Below, one piece after another: positions 54,701 to 63,439 of a stretch of DNA of 64,000 bases. The notes under the pieces are model-generated. The model had not been told where the DNA came from. It searched no databases and saw only the letters and a list, made by a program, of their open reading frames with translations. Each line of letters begins with the position of its first letter. The stretch's first letter is position 1. The stretch is taken from NCBI GenBank assembly GCA_947034895.1, contig OX344764.1, positions 61,299,348 through 61,363,347 on the forward strand, written 5' to 3'. The position numbers and the translations under genes are program-made. This stretch comes from Rhytidiadelphus loreus (lineage: Eukaryota > Streptophyta > Bryopsida > Hypnales > Hylocomiaceae).

Positions 54701-55046
54701 CGACAATAGACTCTGCAACATTAACTGGTGCATCATGTCTAGTCGGTGCATCATACATCTCTTCGTAACTCATGGACCTTGGAACTTGCCCCTCGCCAAT
54801 CCGAAACTTTTCTCGTACAATTCTAGGGATCTCCTTACAACGCTCCGATGTAGTCGAGCCGCCATAGCCAAAGTGAATCAATGCTCTCTTTCGTACAAAT
54901 GCTTTGCTCCACCCACAAAACACGCATTTTCGAGCATGGGGGGAATTATCAATTGGGGTACACGGTACTAGCCAAGGGTCCCAATCCTTTGTGGACCTCC
55001 GCGTATCATTCATGGTCCCCCCCCTCCCAACACCTTGTCCAGCCAT
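51774..55046 (-). CDS. Intact hAT transposase with long C-terminal extension
   Basis: ATG at 55,046 (MAGQGVGRGG); the frame also opens upstream without an ATG. 1,090 residues, no stops. Residues ~38-75 hold a BED-like zinc finger (CVFC, then H and C in ALIHFGYGG and SERCKE). Residues ~225-360 are a DUF659-like RNase H core with Asp at ~256 (CSDGWFD), Asp at ~317 (LCTDNATV) and CAAHILDLLLEDW (~341-353). Residues ~605-670 are the hAT dimerisation region (LPHQWWNRVGGNALPKIAKR, then ASSCKRNWSMYSFVHNKVRN). hAT transposases cut and paste DNA between short terminal repeats, leaving 8-bp duplications. Residues ~677-1,090 are an acidic, Ser/Pro-rich extension of no known domain, longer than usual for the family. 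All plus-strand frames over this span are shadows. The relic at 25,985-27,256 is a paralogue. Confidence 0.9.
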   Translation of the reverse strand: MAGQGVGRGGTMNDTRRSTKDWDPWLVPCTPIDNSPHARKCVFCGWSKAFVRKRALIHFGYGGSTTSERCKEIPRIVREKFRIGEGQVPRSMSYEEMYDAPTRHDAPVNVAESIVAPALDVEEEGSFNPFESNARPNPTLDSVDSTGTTLERRRNMPSVSRQRSMDDSLQTGRRQELDRLWASFFYEANISFNVVRHPAFVNAVKQTAAAGFVYQPPPYNAIRTKMIDVKKASVEAMVSERTRVSISQYGATICSDGWFDTNSRPLLNMMLVCPAGDVFLGSVDSTGEKKDISYTTETMARYIEEVGPTNVVQLCTDNATVMTGAMARLEERYPHIYRQGCAAHILDLLLEDWGKDQRVKELVKKASSIVKFIKKYQHTLALFRRFSPNKVLRLPSKTRFATNFLMIDRLVDCKQAVHNVTLDETYMTFELSLQNRRNGHFIMGKAKLARQDIRSKEFWIQCDNFLHMVEPVLLCLCHFDGKVPTMPKALVMMTALKEHIYSLKNAPFFLDPVVATRYEKQFDARWKLMITDLHYARALLNPYLNDVEAIHNNGYAKGALNRVIRKLSVPLNVSVVEAMQELTQFEEKTGAFDPLHEAPDIIECQLLPHQWWNRVGGNALPKIAKRILGLTCSASSCKRNWSMYSFVHNKVRNRLATTKAETLVYIYANSKLERQKHGHNPAIFYDQMLADGDDEDERDGPLSSGEEDNVVPDFMRERENRRDEEDRLRNNPWNAMVRPPHSPPRPIYGNTFDFSDDGYVSLGNSLVRSPPQNVVHNMDAISPAHASLRRESTPDNNDEGVPIPMAPVEEEARSPISTSSPPNMACNLRSSAQVPMRSEHEEEAIEVNEVVHEGIPNPVVLNASTLGTIVTTDDDDDVPLAYVMNQSRNVPLNPETTTNMATVRSIPILPTRLPVRGGALRTIDEEVHGSAPQPTQPSSVSGPGESSLGIQGRNSRGQKRRIRRVDERGPRNPKQPTQIVQRCTIGAGCSTQNVGQSSRGGRHPASNMDGTTDALRLTKRLVQTEGFNGVDTEVRNLNSKVEREVQIEVVTREDDEIESSGDNRSNEESYEDTDPNVDEVPSDSTFTLGD

Positions 55047-55289
55047 GTAGTAGATCAACACTAGGTCTTCAAAGAAAATGACTACAATAATCACACTAAT
55101 ACTATGGAAGATGTAATGACAAAGCAACCCGCTTAGAGTGGTCTTGTAAACCCTTCTAAACACGGTTGTTGCCCTCCGAAGAAGTTAAACGTCCGCATGA
55201 AGCCTCTTTCGAAGGTCCAAGACAAGAGTTTTATCAACGGAGCCAAGGAGATAAAACAAGGGGTACCCCTAGAACTTTATACAAGAAAA

Positions 55290-55565
55290 CTCCTTGGACC
55301 CGCGGTCACCCCATGAGAGAATGCGGGTCCAAAAACCTGAAATCAGTCAGGTGATGGGTGACTGCGGGTCCAAGATTGGGCAACTGCAGGTCCAGAAGCA
55401 GACGACTGCGGGTCCAGAAGTGGGTGCCACGGTTCCAATAATGGGCGACTGCGGGTCCAGAAACAGGCGACTGCGGGTCAGGAACGGGCGAATGCGGGTC
55501 CAGTAATGGGCGACTGCGGGTCCAGAAACAGGCGACTGCGGGTCCAGGAACGGGCGACTGCCATT
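55290..55565 (+). repeat. GCGACTGCGGGTCCAG array, ~26-bp step
   Basis: About ten copies of GCGACTGCGGGTCCAGAAAC-type units lie between the transposase and the next gene. The first copy is inverted (GACCCGCGGTCACCCC at ~55,298). Confidence 0.85.
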
Positions 55566-56035
55566 TGTTTGAATAATTCTTGCATCCCCTGGGGTAATTT
55601 GGGGCCTATAATTGAAACTATGAATTCAGAATTTCCACTAAAAAAATAAGCCTTGAAAATAAAAAATTCTAGTGTTTGCCCTGGAGTGGCAATGAGTAGG
55701 TCAATTCACCCTAGCCGTGACAATTGCTCTGAACTTCAATAACAAGTTCTTTTCCAATCCGGCAAGTTTTGAATTTTTTTTTTTTTTTTAATTCTCTTTT
55801 AATTCCGAAAGTTCGAACTCCCAAGGTCATTTTCCTGCCAAAATTCCTAGAATATTCAAGTTTTCACAACATTGCAAACATAAATAACCAAAAATTCATA
55901 TCTATATTTATGTACTCTTGTCAAGGAACTACATAGAATTCAATGTGCTTGCATTGGAATGTTCAAAATGGATAATATCCTTTTATATATACATAAGATG
56001 GAATATACATAGTCCTCAAAAATGTGCTAAAAATG
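55566..56035. other. AT-rich intergenic, no gene
   Basis: A long T run lies near 55,775. No supported frame or repeat. Confidence 0.5.
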
Positions 56036-56039
56036 AAAA

Positions 56040-57647
56040 TCATTCAACATCCATTTTGGCCTTTTCTTTGCGGTCATGAGCCTCACTTTCCATCTCATAC
56101 AAGACTTTCCTACCTTCCAACTGCAAATTCCTAAGGTATCTATCATCCTTCCCCAACTTCTTTTCCAACCAAAATTGCTTGTATGATTTTTTGAACTTCA
56201 AAAGCGCCTTCAGTGCATCCCGATGTTCTTCCAATTTTGGATCCAATGACAAAGAAACCCCAAGCTTCTTTTTCAAGTCAACTACTTCCGTAAGAGACAA
56301 TGTTTGTTTAGTAGCCACATCTTTCCAACCACACATTTCTGCAACACGGTCAAGGGGGGCTTTGTCCTTTAATGCTTTCAAGGAATTTAATCTTGATCGT
56401 GCTTCTTCCACCCCTCGCTTCTCCAAGTCTATCTGATCTTCCTCCAACTTGCATGCTTCCATAATTTTGGCAAGCCGTTTGTTCGCAAACTCATTGCTAG
56501 AAGAACTAGATCCTCCAGCATGCCGAGAAGAGAATCTAAGGTAAAATGCTTCCAAGTCTAAAATCTTTGTTATTTGCGTTGACAAAAGAACTTGCCAACT
56601 TTCAAGTTCAGCACGTAAGCTATTTACAATATCTCCATTCAAAGTTTGCGTTTCTTGATTGCGAAGCTTCTCACATTCTAAATGCTTTTCATCCAACTCA
56701 TTTAGAAGCTTCTTGAGTTGAGCTCTGTAAACAACTTTGGTGTCCAACATTACTGTGTCAGAGACAGTTCCATCTTCAACGAATTCCTCACTTCGGTACA
56801 TGTCATCAACCCAATCCAATTGGAACAAAGAAGGCTTCACATCTTCTTCTGTTTCCATCTCTATCCAAAAAACATCATCTTCTGCTTCTTGCATGCATGC
56901 AAGCACATACTGCAAAACTTCGTCTTCTTCAGTGCGAGGGACTGTAATCGGATTCACCATAGCAAGAGGCAAAATATCAAGATTTTGTGGTTGCCTAGCT
57001 GGTTCACCCTCTTCTTCCATTCTCGGGGGAGGTAAATTTTGTGAAGTAGAAGCCACCATCGCCATGTTTTGGGGCTTCATTGGAGGGTCTTCACCAAGGT
57101 TGTCTTCCTCTCCCGAAGATGAATCAGATGACGTCCAATGAAACTGCTCATCGGGCACTCCCTCCTTCAAGTTTTTCTTCTGGCCTAGCCCTTCACGTGG
57201 ATTGGCAGATAGAGCCGCCCTTGGGATGTCTTTTGTCGTTGGAAGGCGAGCATGCTTCACTCCCTTGATTGAACTCCAGTCCACGCTTCGAAACAAAATG
57301 AGTTCTGCATACACCATTGCACATATGAAATACGGGACTTCGCTCCTGGGCACTGAATATGTGCCATACAAGTATCGATAAATTTCGATACAACGTTGCA
57401 CAAATGCATCATTACGGCATGGATGCAAATTGGCCGTATTGTTGCGTCGATTCGTGTAGTGCTGATGATAGGGGAATAACTTGTCGATGTGGCACCACCC
57501 CGCGAAGGACTTACAGGTCTTGGCGGTCTAGTGGCCCGTAATTCGATCCCAACCTCGGTAGGCCACACACGCTGGGTGCAAAAGGATGCGTCGTTGCCTA
57601 GGGTGCATGGCTCCTTTTGCCTTGGTCTTCTTCTTGTGGTCCGCCAT
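56040..57647 (-). pseudogene. Coiled-coil-rich companion frame, unrecognised (one in-frame TAG)
   Basis: The frame starts at ATG 57,647 (MADHKKKTKAKGAMHPRQRR) and runs 536 codons to 56,040 with a single TAG at codon 40 (57,530-57,528, after RITGH). The protein resumes TAKTCKSFAGWCHIDKLFPY. Visible parts are a basic start; a globular ~100-residue region (FVQRCIEIYRYLYGTYSVPR, then FICAMVYAELILF); an acidic Ser/Pro-rich middle; and a long heptad-rich C-terminal half (LLNELDEKHLECEKLRNQE, then LAKIMEACKLEEDQIDLEKR). No known domain was recognised. Same strand and spacing 1 kb upstream of the transposase suggest a two-gene element, like the accessory frames of some plant elements, but this is inference. 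It may be functional by readthrough, by a downstream start, or as a recent pseudogene. Confidence 0.6.
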
Positions 57648-57684
57648 TGGAGATGCTCTTGAGATTTGGGGCAAGGAATCTAAA

Positions 57685-57755
57685 CTTAACCCTAAACCGC
57701 AAAGTATTATTTAGCTAAACTTAACCCTAAACCGCAAAGTATTATCTAGCGATTA
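57685..57755. repeat. Tandem duplication upstream of the companion gene
   Basis: TTAACCCTAAACCGCAAAGT, then ATTATTTAGC or ATTATCTAGC, occurs twice back to back (57,688 and 57,721). It sits ~40 bp upstream of the ATG at 57,647, in the promoter or leader position. Confidence 0.75.
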
Positions 57756-57804
57756 GTGAGTGATGGATAAAATCAAGAACATGAGCCACATGTAAGTGAA
57801 ACTC

Positions 57805-58110
57805 AAAACCCAAGCTCCTGGGCACGCAATCAGCCACTGTAAAGTAGGTGAAAGGCAGTACGCAGCAAGAAGGGAAAGTGGCGAAGTCGGGTGGGGAGAC
57901 AGCTAATTAACTCGCAATCGCCTTGGGGCGAGTGCAGGTCTGAGAGCGACCGCGGGTAGGGCGACTGCGGGTCTAAGGGGCCGACTGCGAAGGCGACTGC
58001 GGGTCTGGGGCTACTGGGGATGGGCGACCGCGTGTGGGGCACCACAGAGTAATTTCTGGACCCCTATAGTGGGGCGACCGCGGGTGGGGCGACTGCGGGT
58101 ACAGGGCGGG
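57805..58110 (+). repeat. GCGACTGCGGGT motif array with lead-in shared with 60.8 kb
   Basis: CAATCAGCCACT-AA-GTAGGTGAA at 57,830 has a relative at 60,801 (CATTCAGCCACTACAAGG, then TAGGTGAA). In both places motif copies follow within ~80 bp. Here about eight copies (GCGACCGCGGGT, GCGACTGCGGGTC and variants) lie at 57,925-58,105. Confidence 0.7.
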
Positions 58111-59360
58111 ATTTTGAATTTCTGAACCTCTAAGACTTTCACTTTGAAGTTCTCTTACACAAAATTGTGGACATAAATTTGAGTTACCAATGCACTTCAT
58201 AAAAATGTATTGCACCTTTTCATCTTTTATTTAAAAATTTGGGTTATGCATCTTTAGCCATTTTATTAATTATTGTTGCAACTTATTAGATTTGACATGC
58301 AAAAGGAGGATTCCCACCCTAACATCACTTCTGCAATTTCAATAAGAAAATAATCAAACATAAAAAATTTACCATCCATAATTCACATGGTTGCGTTTTA
58401 TTTTCCAATGCAATCTCTATTATGTTTAGTTTGAATTTGTATGGTGAATCCATTGTAAAACAAGATCCAACTATGAAGAATGTGGGATTCTTGATCAATG
58501 TAGACCACTTTCGGAGAGCTCCAAAAGAAGGGGTTTGGGAATTGAGGGATAAATACCTTTTATTCATTTATGGTCAAGTGTGATTGACACATTATAAATT
58601 GCGTGAGAGAACAAAACTCAATATAATCAATTATACAATGCATAGGATAGGTGTAGTAAGATGGTTGTTCAAATATCCCATAAGGATTGGGTGTGACAGC
58701 ATGAGCTCCCATATAACTTTCATCATGTGCTTCATCAAGCACCGTGAAGGTGTAGCTGGGAACTAATTGTCACAATTAATTGTCATAGCTATTTCCCAGC
58801 TGATTTCATGGTTTTGTTCAAATTTTATTTATCTGTACATTCATAGGTATCCAAACAATAAAACTTGTTTCATATTAATTAAAAGTGTAGCCATCATATT
58901 TACAAACAAAGGGATTAAATCAAGGGCATACATTTGTACATTTTCAATATTTAGGGATTTCAAACTTGTGAACCAAGAATAATAAGCCACAACATTTATG
59001 GGTATATATTTTATTGGGGGGGTCACATTTATGGGTATATATTTTTGGGAGGGGTCACATATGTAAACCATTAAAGTATTGGGCACTAATCAATTAAACA
59101 TTCATATACCATGGACTGTTTAGCAAAATATGATCATCCATCTGAGATAAACAATCCATGCATTGTTTAGCAAAATCATAGTATAGAAATGTAAAATGAA
59201 GTTCTTTGTCAAGCACATTGCTATTTCACATGTCTAGCATGACTTTAGTACTATTATCTTCATAAATAACTTATTTCTTTTTATGATCCCAACTCAAAAA
59301 TCAAAATAGGGTCCTATGCCATGGTACAAGGCTGCCGTTTGATGCACCACAACAATGTTT
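58111..59360. other. AT-rich, no firm gene
   Basis: Minus-strand frames at 58,325-58,567 and 58,560-58,742 (the latter with LDEAHDESYMGAHAV) look slightly protein-like but lack splice context. GGGTATATATTTT occurs twice with a G run at 59,000-59,050. Confidence 0.35.
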
Positions 59361-59364
59361 CTAG

Positions 59365-60688
59365 TCACGAACGATTTGCCCGTGGCACAAGGTTGTCCAA
59401 GTTTGCGCGAGCTTGATTTAACCTATTATTGGTCTGCTCAAAGATATCCGTGGTGTTGATTTGAACACTCAGAGATTGTGTAAATGCGCATTCCGTCCCG
59501 TGCTCATCATCCTAAGGTGGAATTGTCATTAGTACATATGATATTTACAGAATCGGGTACAAACAATATTAACCTAGCAAGTATATTAACTCGTGTTGTG
59601 GTATTGCACTAACCTTAATGAGTTGTAACAACAAGCATCCATTCTCAGACTCGGAAAGTTTCTCGACATCCTCAAATTCTTCTAATAAAGCCCTGCATCT
59701 CCCGGCCCCCCATATCAATGAATATTAAAACATAACAACTACATATGGGTATTTTTAGCATATAATCTTCTAATACAAGTTCTATACTAGAACAACCGAA
59801 CCTGAGGTTTGTGCAATCTTTTCCTTGCCGAACCCACACATATTCTTCCATCATGGCCCACCCCTCCCTAATGGCCTCATCAAATTTGGCTCCCAAACAA
59901 TATCGCGTGTGTTTTGTATCAAACACATCACTCGTCCTGCAGCAAATAAGCACTAATAGTGAGATGAAATGTCCACCACTAACTATTCAACTAGAAATGT
60001 TCATTAATACATGTTCATTTCATTATTCAAGGATTCAAATCACCTATACAAAATGAAGGGCAATATTTTACTCACCCATTTTGCTGGCTTGGAAATGGCC
60101 TTTGGACTCATTGCACTGGCCATAATGAGCAAAGCAATACAATTTGTAGCCTTTCCAAAAGTCCTTAATCCTATTTCAAAGATCACAAATCAATTCCAAT
60201 AGAATAGTCATTGTCATGGTGATTCTCCCACCTATTAAAAAGACATTGTCTACAATACAAGTGGATGACAATAAGGAAGTCAAAGGCAAACTAAACAAAT
60301 TTTTACCGGAAATATTCATGGTCGAGAATAATTATGACTTCCTTTGAGCACTTGCTAAATTGAACACCTGCCACTAAGCCTGTAAGGAGCCAAATAACTA
60401 ATCATTAGCAATGCAAGAAGATTAAATTTGAATAGGCTACATAACAATTGAGGCCCCCCTACGTTACTATAACATCCAAAAATGAAAGAGAATCAATGAA
60501 GAACCAAATGAATCATTTTCATTTGAATTGCTAATTGTTTTAAATGTGAATTTAGTGTACCCTTTTTTGGTGACTTCACACCCATTTGTGTGTGCATCCT
60601 TATTATTCAACAACTTTGCCACAATGAATGCAATTGCCGTTTCAAGGCCCTCTACATCAAATGGCTTTGATATTCTCACTATCCTAAA
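59365..60688 (-). CDS. Spliced gene, unrecognised; at least five exons
   Basis: Minus-strand exons are 60,379-60,307 (contains FSKCSKEVIIILDHEYF), 60,170-60,072 (IKDFWKGYKLYCFAHYGQCN), 59,936-59,802 (FDTKHTRYCLGAKFDEAIRE, then GWAMMEEYVWVRQGKDCTNL), 59,692-59,614 (ALLEEFEDVEKLSESENGCL) and 59,511-59,365 (DDEHGTECAFTQSLSVQINT to NLVPRANRS and a TGA). GT-AG borders join all five in phase, using GTGA then GTAAAA as donor at 60,071. A further upstream exon is likely at 60,688-60,561 (FDVEGLETAIAFIVAKLLNN), though its donor is ambiguous. No stops occur. No known domain was recognised; Cys and His residues in exon 2 could bind metal. Clean splicing and lack of stops suggest a living gene, or a young transposon gene, whose 5' end lies upstream. 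Confidence 0.6.
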
Positions 60689-60869
60689 CTAATGGAAAAG
60701 ATTTTGGGTTCATTGAAGTATACAAGAAGTGTCTGCTGTATTGTTGGCTGTTTGTGGGAAACCAAAAAAACCACGAGACCTCCACAACATTGGGCCCACA
60801 TTCAGCCACTACAAGGTAGGTGAACTACAAGGTGCAGTTATGAAAATTATGGACCTCAGGCTGGAACAG

Positions 60870-61211
60870 CCCATGAAATACCCGCGGTCGCCAAGGGCGC
60901 ATGCGCTAACCCTAACATGGATACTAGGGCGACAGCGCACGGGGCCACATCGCATGGGGCGACTGCGCGTGGGGCGACCGCGGGTCCGGTCCAAGGATCC
61001 CTCGCGTCTTTCAAGGGCGACCTCGGGTCAGGGCGACCTCGGGTCCTCGAGGGGGAAACACATTTCAAAATCCCCCCTCCATCAGGGCAACTGTGCATAG
61101 GAGGCGACTGCGGGTCAAGGAGAAAATGAAAACTCCTTGACCCGCAATCGCCCCCTACGCGCAGTCGCCTATATGGAAGGGGAGAGAGACACCAAATAAT
61201 TTTCCGCCCTC
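60870..61211. repeat. Mixed GCGACTGCGGGT motif cluster
   Basis: More than ten motif copies on both strands (CCCGCGGTCGCC, GCGACTGCGCGTGG, GCGACCTCGGGTC, GACCCGCAATCGCCCCC). Two neighbouring inverted runs near 61,100-61,165 form an imperfect hairpin: GGCGACTGCGGGTCAAGGAG against CTCCTTGACCCGCAATCGCC. Confidence 0.75.
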
Positions 61212-61760
61212 AATCAGGGCGACTGCGCGTAGGGGGCGACTGCGGGTCAAGGTGGAAGACACCAAAAATTTCGAAAATGCAATCTCCCCCCTTCCATCAG
61301 GGCGACTGCGCGTAGGGGGCGACTGCGGGTCAAGGTGGGAGACACCAAAAATTTCGAAAATGCAATCTCCCCCCTTCCATCAGGGCGACTGCGCGTAGGG
61401 GGCGACTGCGGGTCAAGGTGGGAGACACCAAAAATTTCGAAAATGCAATCTCCCCCCTTCCATCAGGGCGACTGCGCGTAGGGGGCGACTGCGGGTCAAG
61501 GTGGGAGACACCAAAAATTTCGAAAATGCAATCTCCCCCCTTCCATCAGGGCGACTGCGCGTAGGGGGCGACTGCGGGTCAAGGTGGGAGACACCAAAAA
61601 TTTCGAAAATGCAATCTCCCCCCTTCCATCAGGGCGACTGCGCATAGGGGGCGATTGCGGGTCAAGGTGGGAGACACCAAAAAATTCGAAAATGCAATCT
61701 CCCCCCTTCCATCAGGGCGACTGCGCGTAGGGGGCGACTGCGGGTCCCCAGATCACTTCC
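61212..61760 (+). repeat. 83-bp minisatellite, ~6.6 copies
   Basis: ATCAGGGCGACTGCG starts at 61,213, 61,296, 61,379, 61,462, 61,545, 61,628 and 61,712 (83-84-bp steps). Each unit has two motif variants (GCGACTGCGCGTA and GCGACTGCGGGTC), then a constant AT-rich part (GACACCAAAAATTTCGAAAA, then TGCAATCTCCCCCC). The units are almost identical, so the array is young. Confidence 0.95.
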
Positions 61761-61845
61761 AAAATCAGACCTGGGGTTCTAGGGCGACTGCGCTTTGGGC
61801 GACTGCGGGTACGGGTATGTTTCACAAGATTAATTTTTGGGGGGG

Positions 61846-62145
61846 GACCCCTCTCCCTTATTGTTTCTAATTCCCTTTAATCATATGTTACTTCCTCCAT
61901 TTTGTTTACAAATTCAACAAGACAAACAAATCCTAGGTTTTGCATTAGCTCTCCAACACTCCTTTGGCAAGAAGTTCCAAATGAAAGTTTTATGTACATT
62001 CTAATAGTGGGGAGGTGTAATTAGATTTATTTGGGCATGATTCACGAGATGGTGTTTTTTTGGGGACCTCTCCCTTATTGTTTCTAATTCCCTTTAATCA
62101 TATGTTACTTCCTCCATTTTGTTTACAAATTCAACAAGACAAAAA
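61846..62145. repeat. Direct duplication of an ~85-bp AT-rich segment
   Basis: TCTCCCTTATTGTTTCTAAT, then TCCCTTTAATCATATG, then TTACTTCCTCCATTTTG, occurs at ~61,851 and ~62,067, each preceded by a CA-G-A-GAT-TTTTTTGGGG phrase. The copies are nearly identical. Confidence 0.85.
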
Positions 62146-62259
62146 AGACATGATTATGTTTTAGGTATAAAACACTACATCTCGTGTAGGATGTGTAAGT
62201 ATTTTATGTAGGTTTAAGGATTTGATTCTAGATAAAAGTTGTATTATTGTTTTCCAAGG

Positions 62260-62290
62260 TCTAGGGTCTAGGGTTTAGGGTTTGGGAAAC
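62260..62290. repeat. Short telomere-like run
   Basis: GTCTAGGGTCTAGGGTTTAG then GGTTT, a degenerate three- to four-unit TTTAGGG run. Interstitial only. Confidence 0.5.
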
Positions 62291-62449
62291 CCTTCACATT
62301 GTGAGAATAATTCTTCCATTGCCTTGCTATGTCTTTGATATGAACTGACGCCTAACATTTATTACCAATTTAGTATGTGAGATAAGGAAAAATCAATTAG
62401 AATATGCTGCAGATGCTAATTAGTGTTGGATCAGATTGGTTGTTGGTTT

Positions 62450-62800
62450 AGGGCGACCTCGGGTCAGGGGCGACGCGGGTCATCGACGAAGCAAAAAACA
62501 CATTTGAATCAGGGCGACTGTGCGTAGGGGGCGACTACGGGTCAAGGAAGGAGACTAATCTTTTGGAAAATGCAAACTCAATCTCCAGTAGGGTGACTGC
62601 GCGTAGGGGGCGACTGCGGGTCAAGGAGGGAGACTGATTTTTTGGAAAATGCAAACTCAATCTCTAGTGGGGCGACTACGCATAGGGGGCGACTGCGGGT
62701 CGAAGAGACTTCTTTGTGGGCAACCGCGTGTGCAAGTTTCGGGATGGTTTAGTTGGTACCCGCGGTCGCCCACGATCCGCAGTTGTGAGCCCTCAAGTTG
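62450..62800. repeat. GCGACTGCGGGT motif cluster with ~70-bp units
   Basis: GCGACTGTGCGTAGGGGGCG, GTGACTGCGCGTAGGGGGCG and GCGACTACGCATAGGGGGCG recur near 62,514, 62,595 and 62,680, with AAATGCAAACTCAATCTC spacers. It is an older relative of the 83-bp array. One inverted motif (CCCGCGGTCGCCC) lies at ~62,759. Confidence 0.75.
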
Positions 62801-62819
62801 GCACTTGGAACTCTGAACT

Positions 62820-63430
62820 TATTTTTCGCGATTTTTAGTTAATTTTTAAGTGAAAAATAGGAAAAAACATATAAAAATACAATTATTGTGGGTTTTGGTA
62901 GAAGTCCCTACCAAAGAGGTGTGTCATGGCCTTAAATGCGTGAAACACGTAAGACGTTACATTTTCACTAATCTTAGGTCTTATTAGTACAAATAAATAG
63001 TTAAGTTAGTAATTCCGAGCGATGTGAGAATTTGAGAGTTAACCAGTCCTAGTGTCTTGTTCATGTAATACAACAGCTATAAGTATACATATAACAAACT
63101 AGTTAAAAGTTAGAGTCTAGTCAGAGTCAGTCCAAATCAAACTCGAAAGAGTTAGATTTATTGTTTGCAGGTAATTTTGAGAAATACAATGATTCGCAGA
63201 TCAAGATGGAGGAAATGATGATTGGAACATACAGAGAGGTGCTTTTCTAGGTCAAAGCATGCCAGGAGATCAAATAGAAGCCCAATCATCCAAGATTCCC
63301 CCGGTATCAAGAATAATTTCCCCCCCGAGTGGAAATTATTAAAGAATTGCTAAAAATAGCATTCTTATTGGAGATTTGGTTTTGCCCTTAGTTGATGGAC
63401 ATCTTGTAGAAGATTGCCCAAAAGTTTCGG
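62820..63430. other. No gene seen
   Basis: Unique AT-rich sequence leading into the LTR-like block. No supported frame. Confidence 0.4.
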
Positions 63431-63439
63431 GATTTTACA

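Noticed and set aside
16235..57530. Reassignment of TAG/TGA as sense codons
   Set aside because: The intact 1,090-codon transposase has no internal TAG or TGA and ends in TAG, and several real frames end in TAG, TGA or TAA. Decay by C-to-T change is simpler.
51774..58110. Terminal repeats of an autonomous hAT element around the two genes
   Set aside because: I looked by eye for CAGGG/CCCTG pairs with matching 8-bp flanks and found none that fit.
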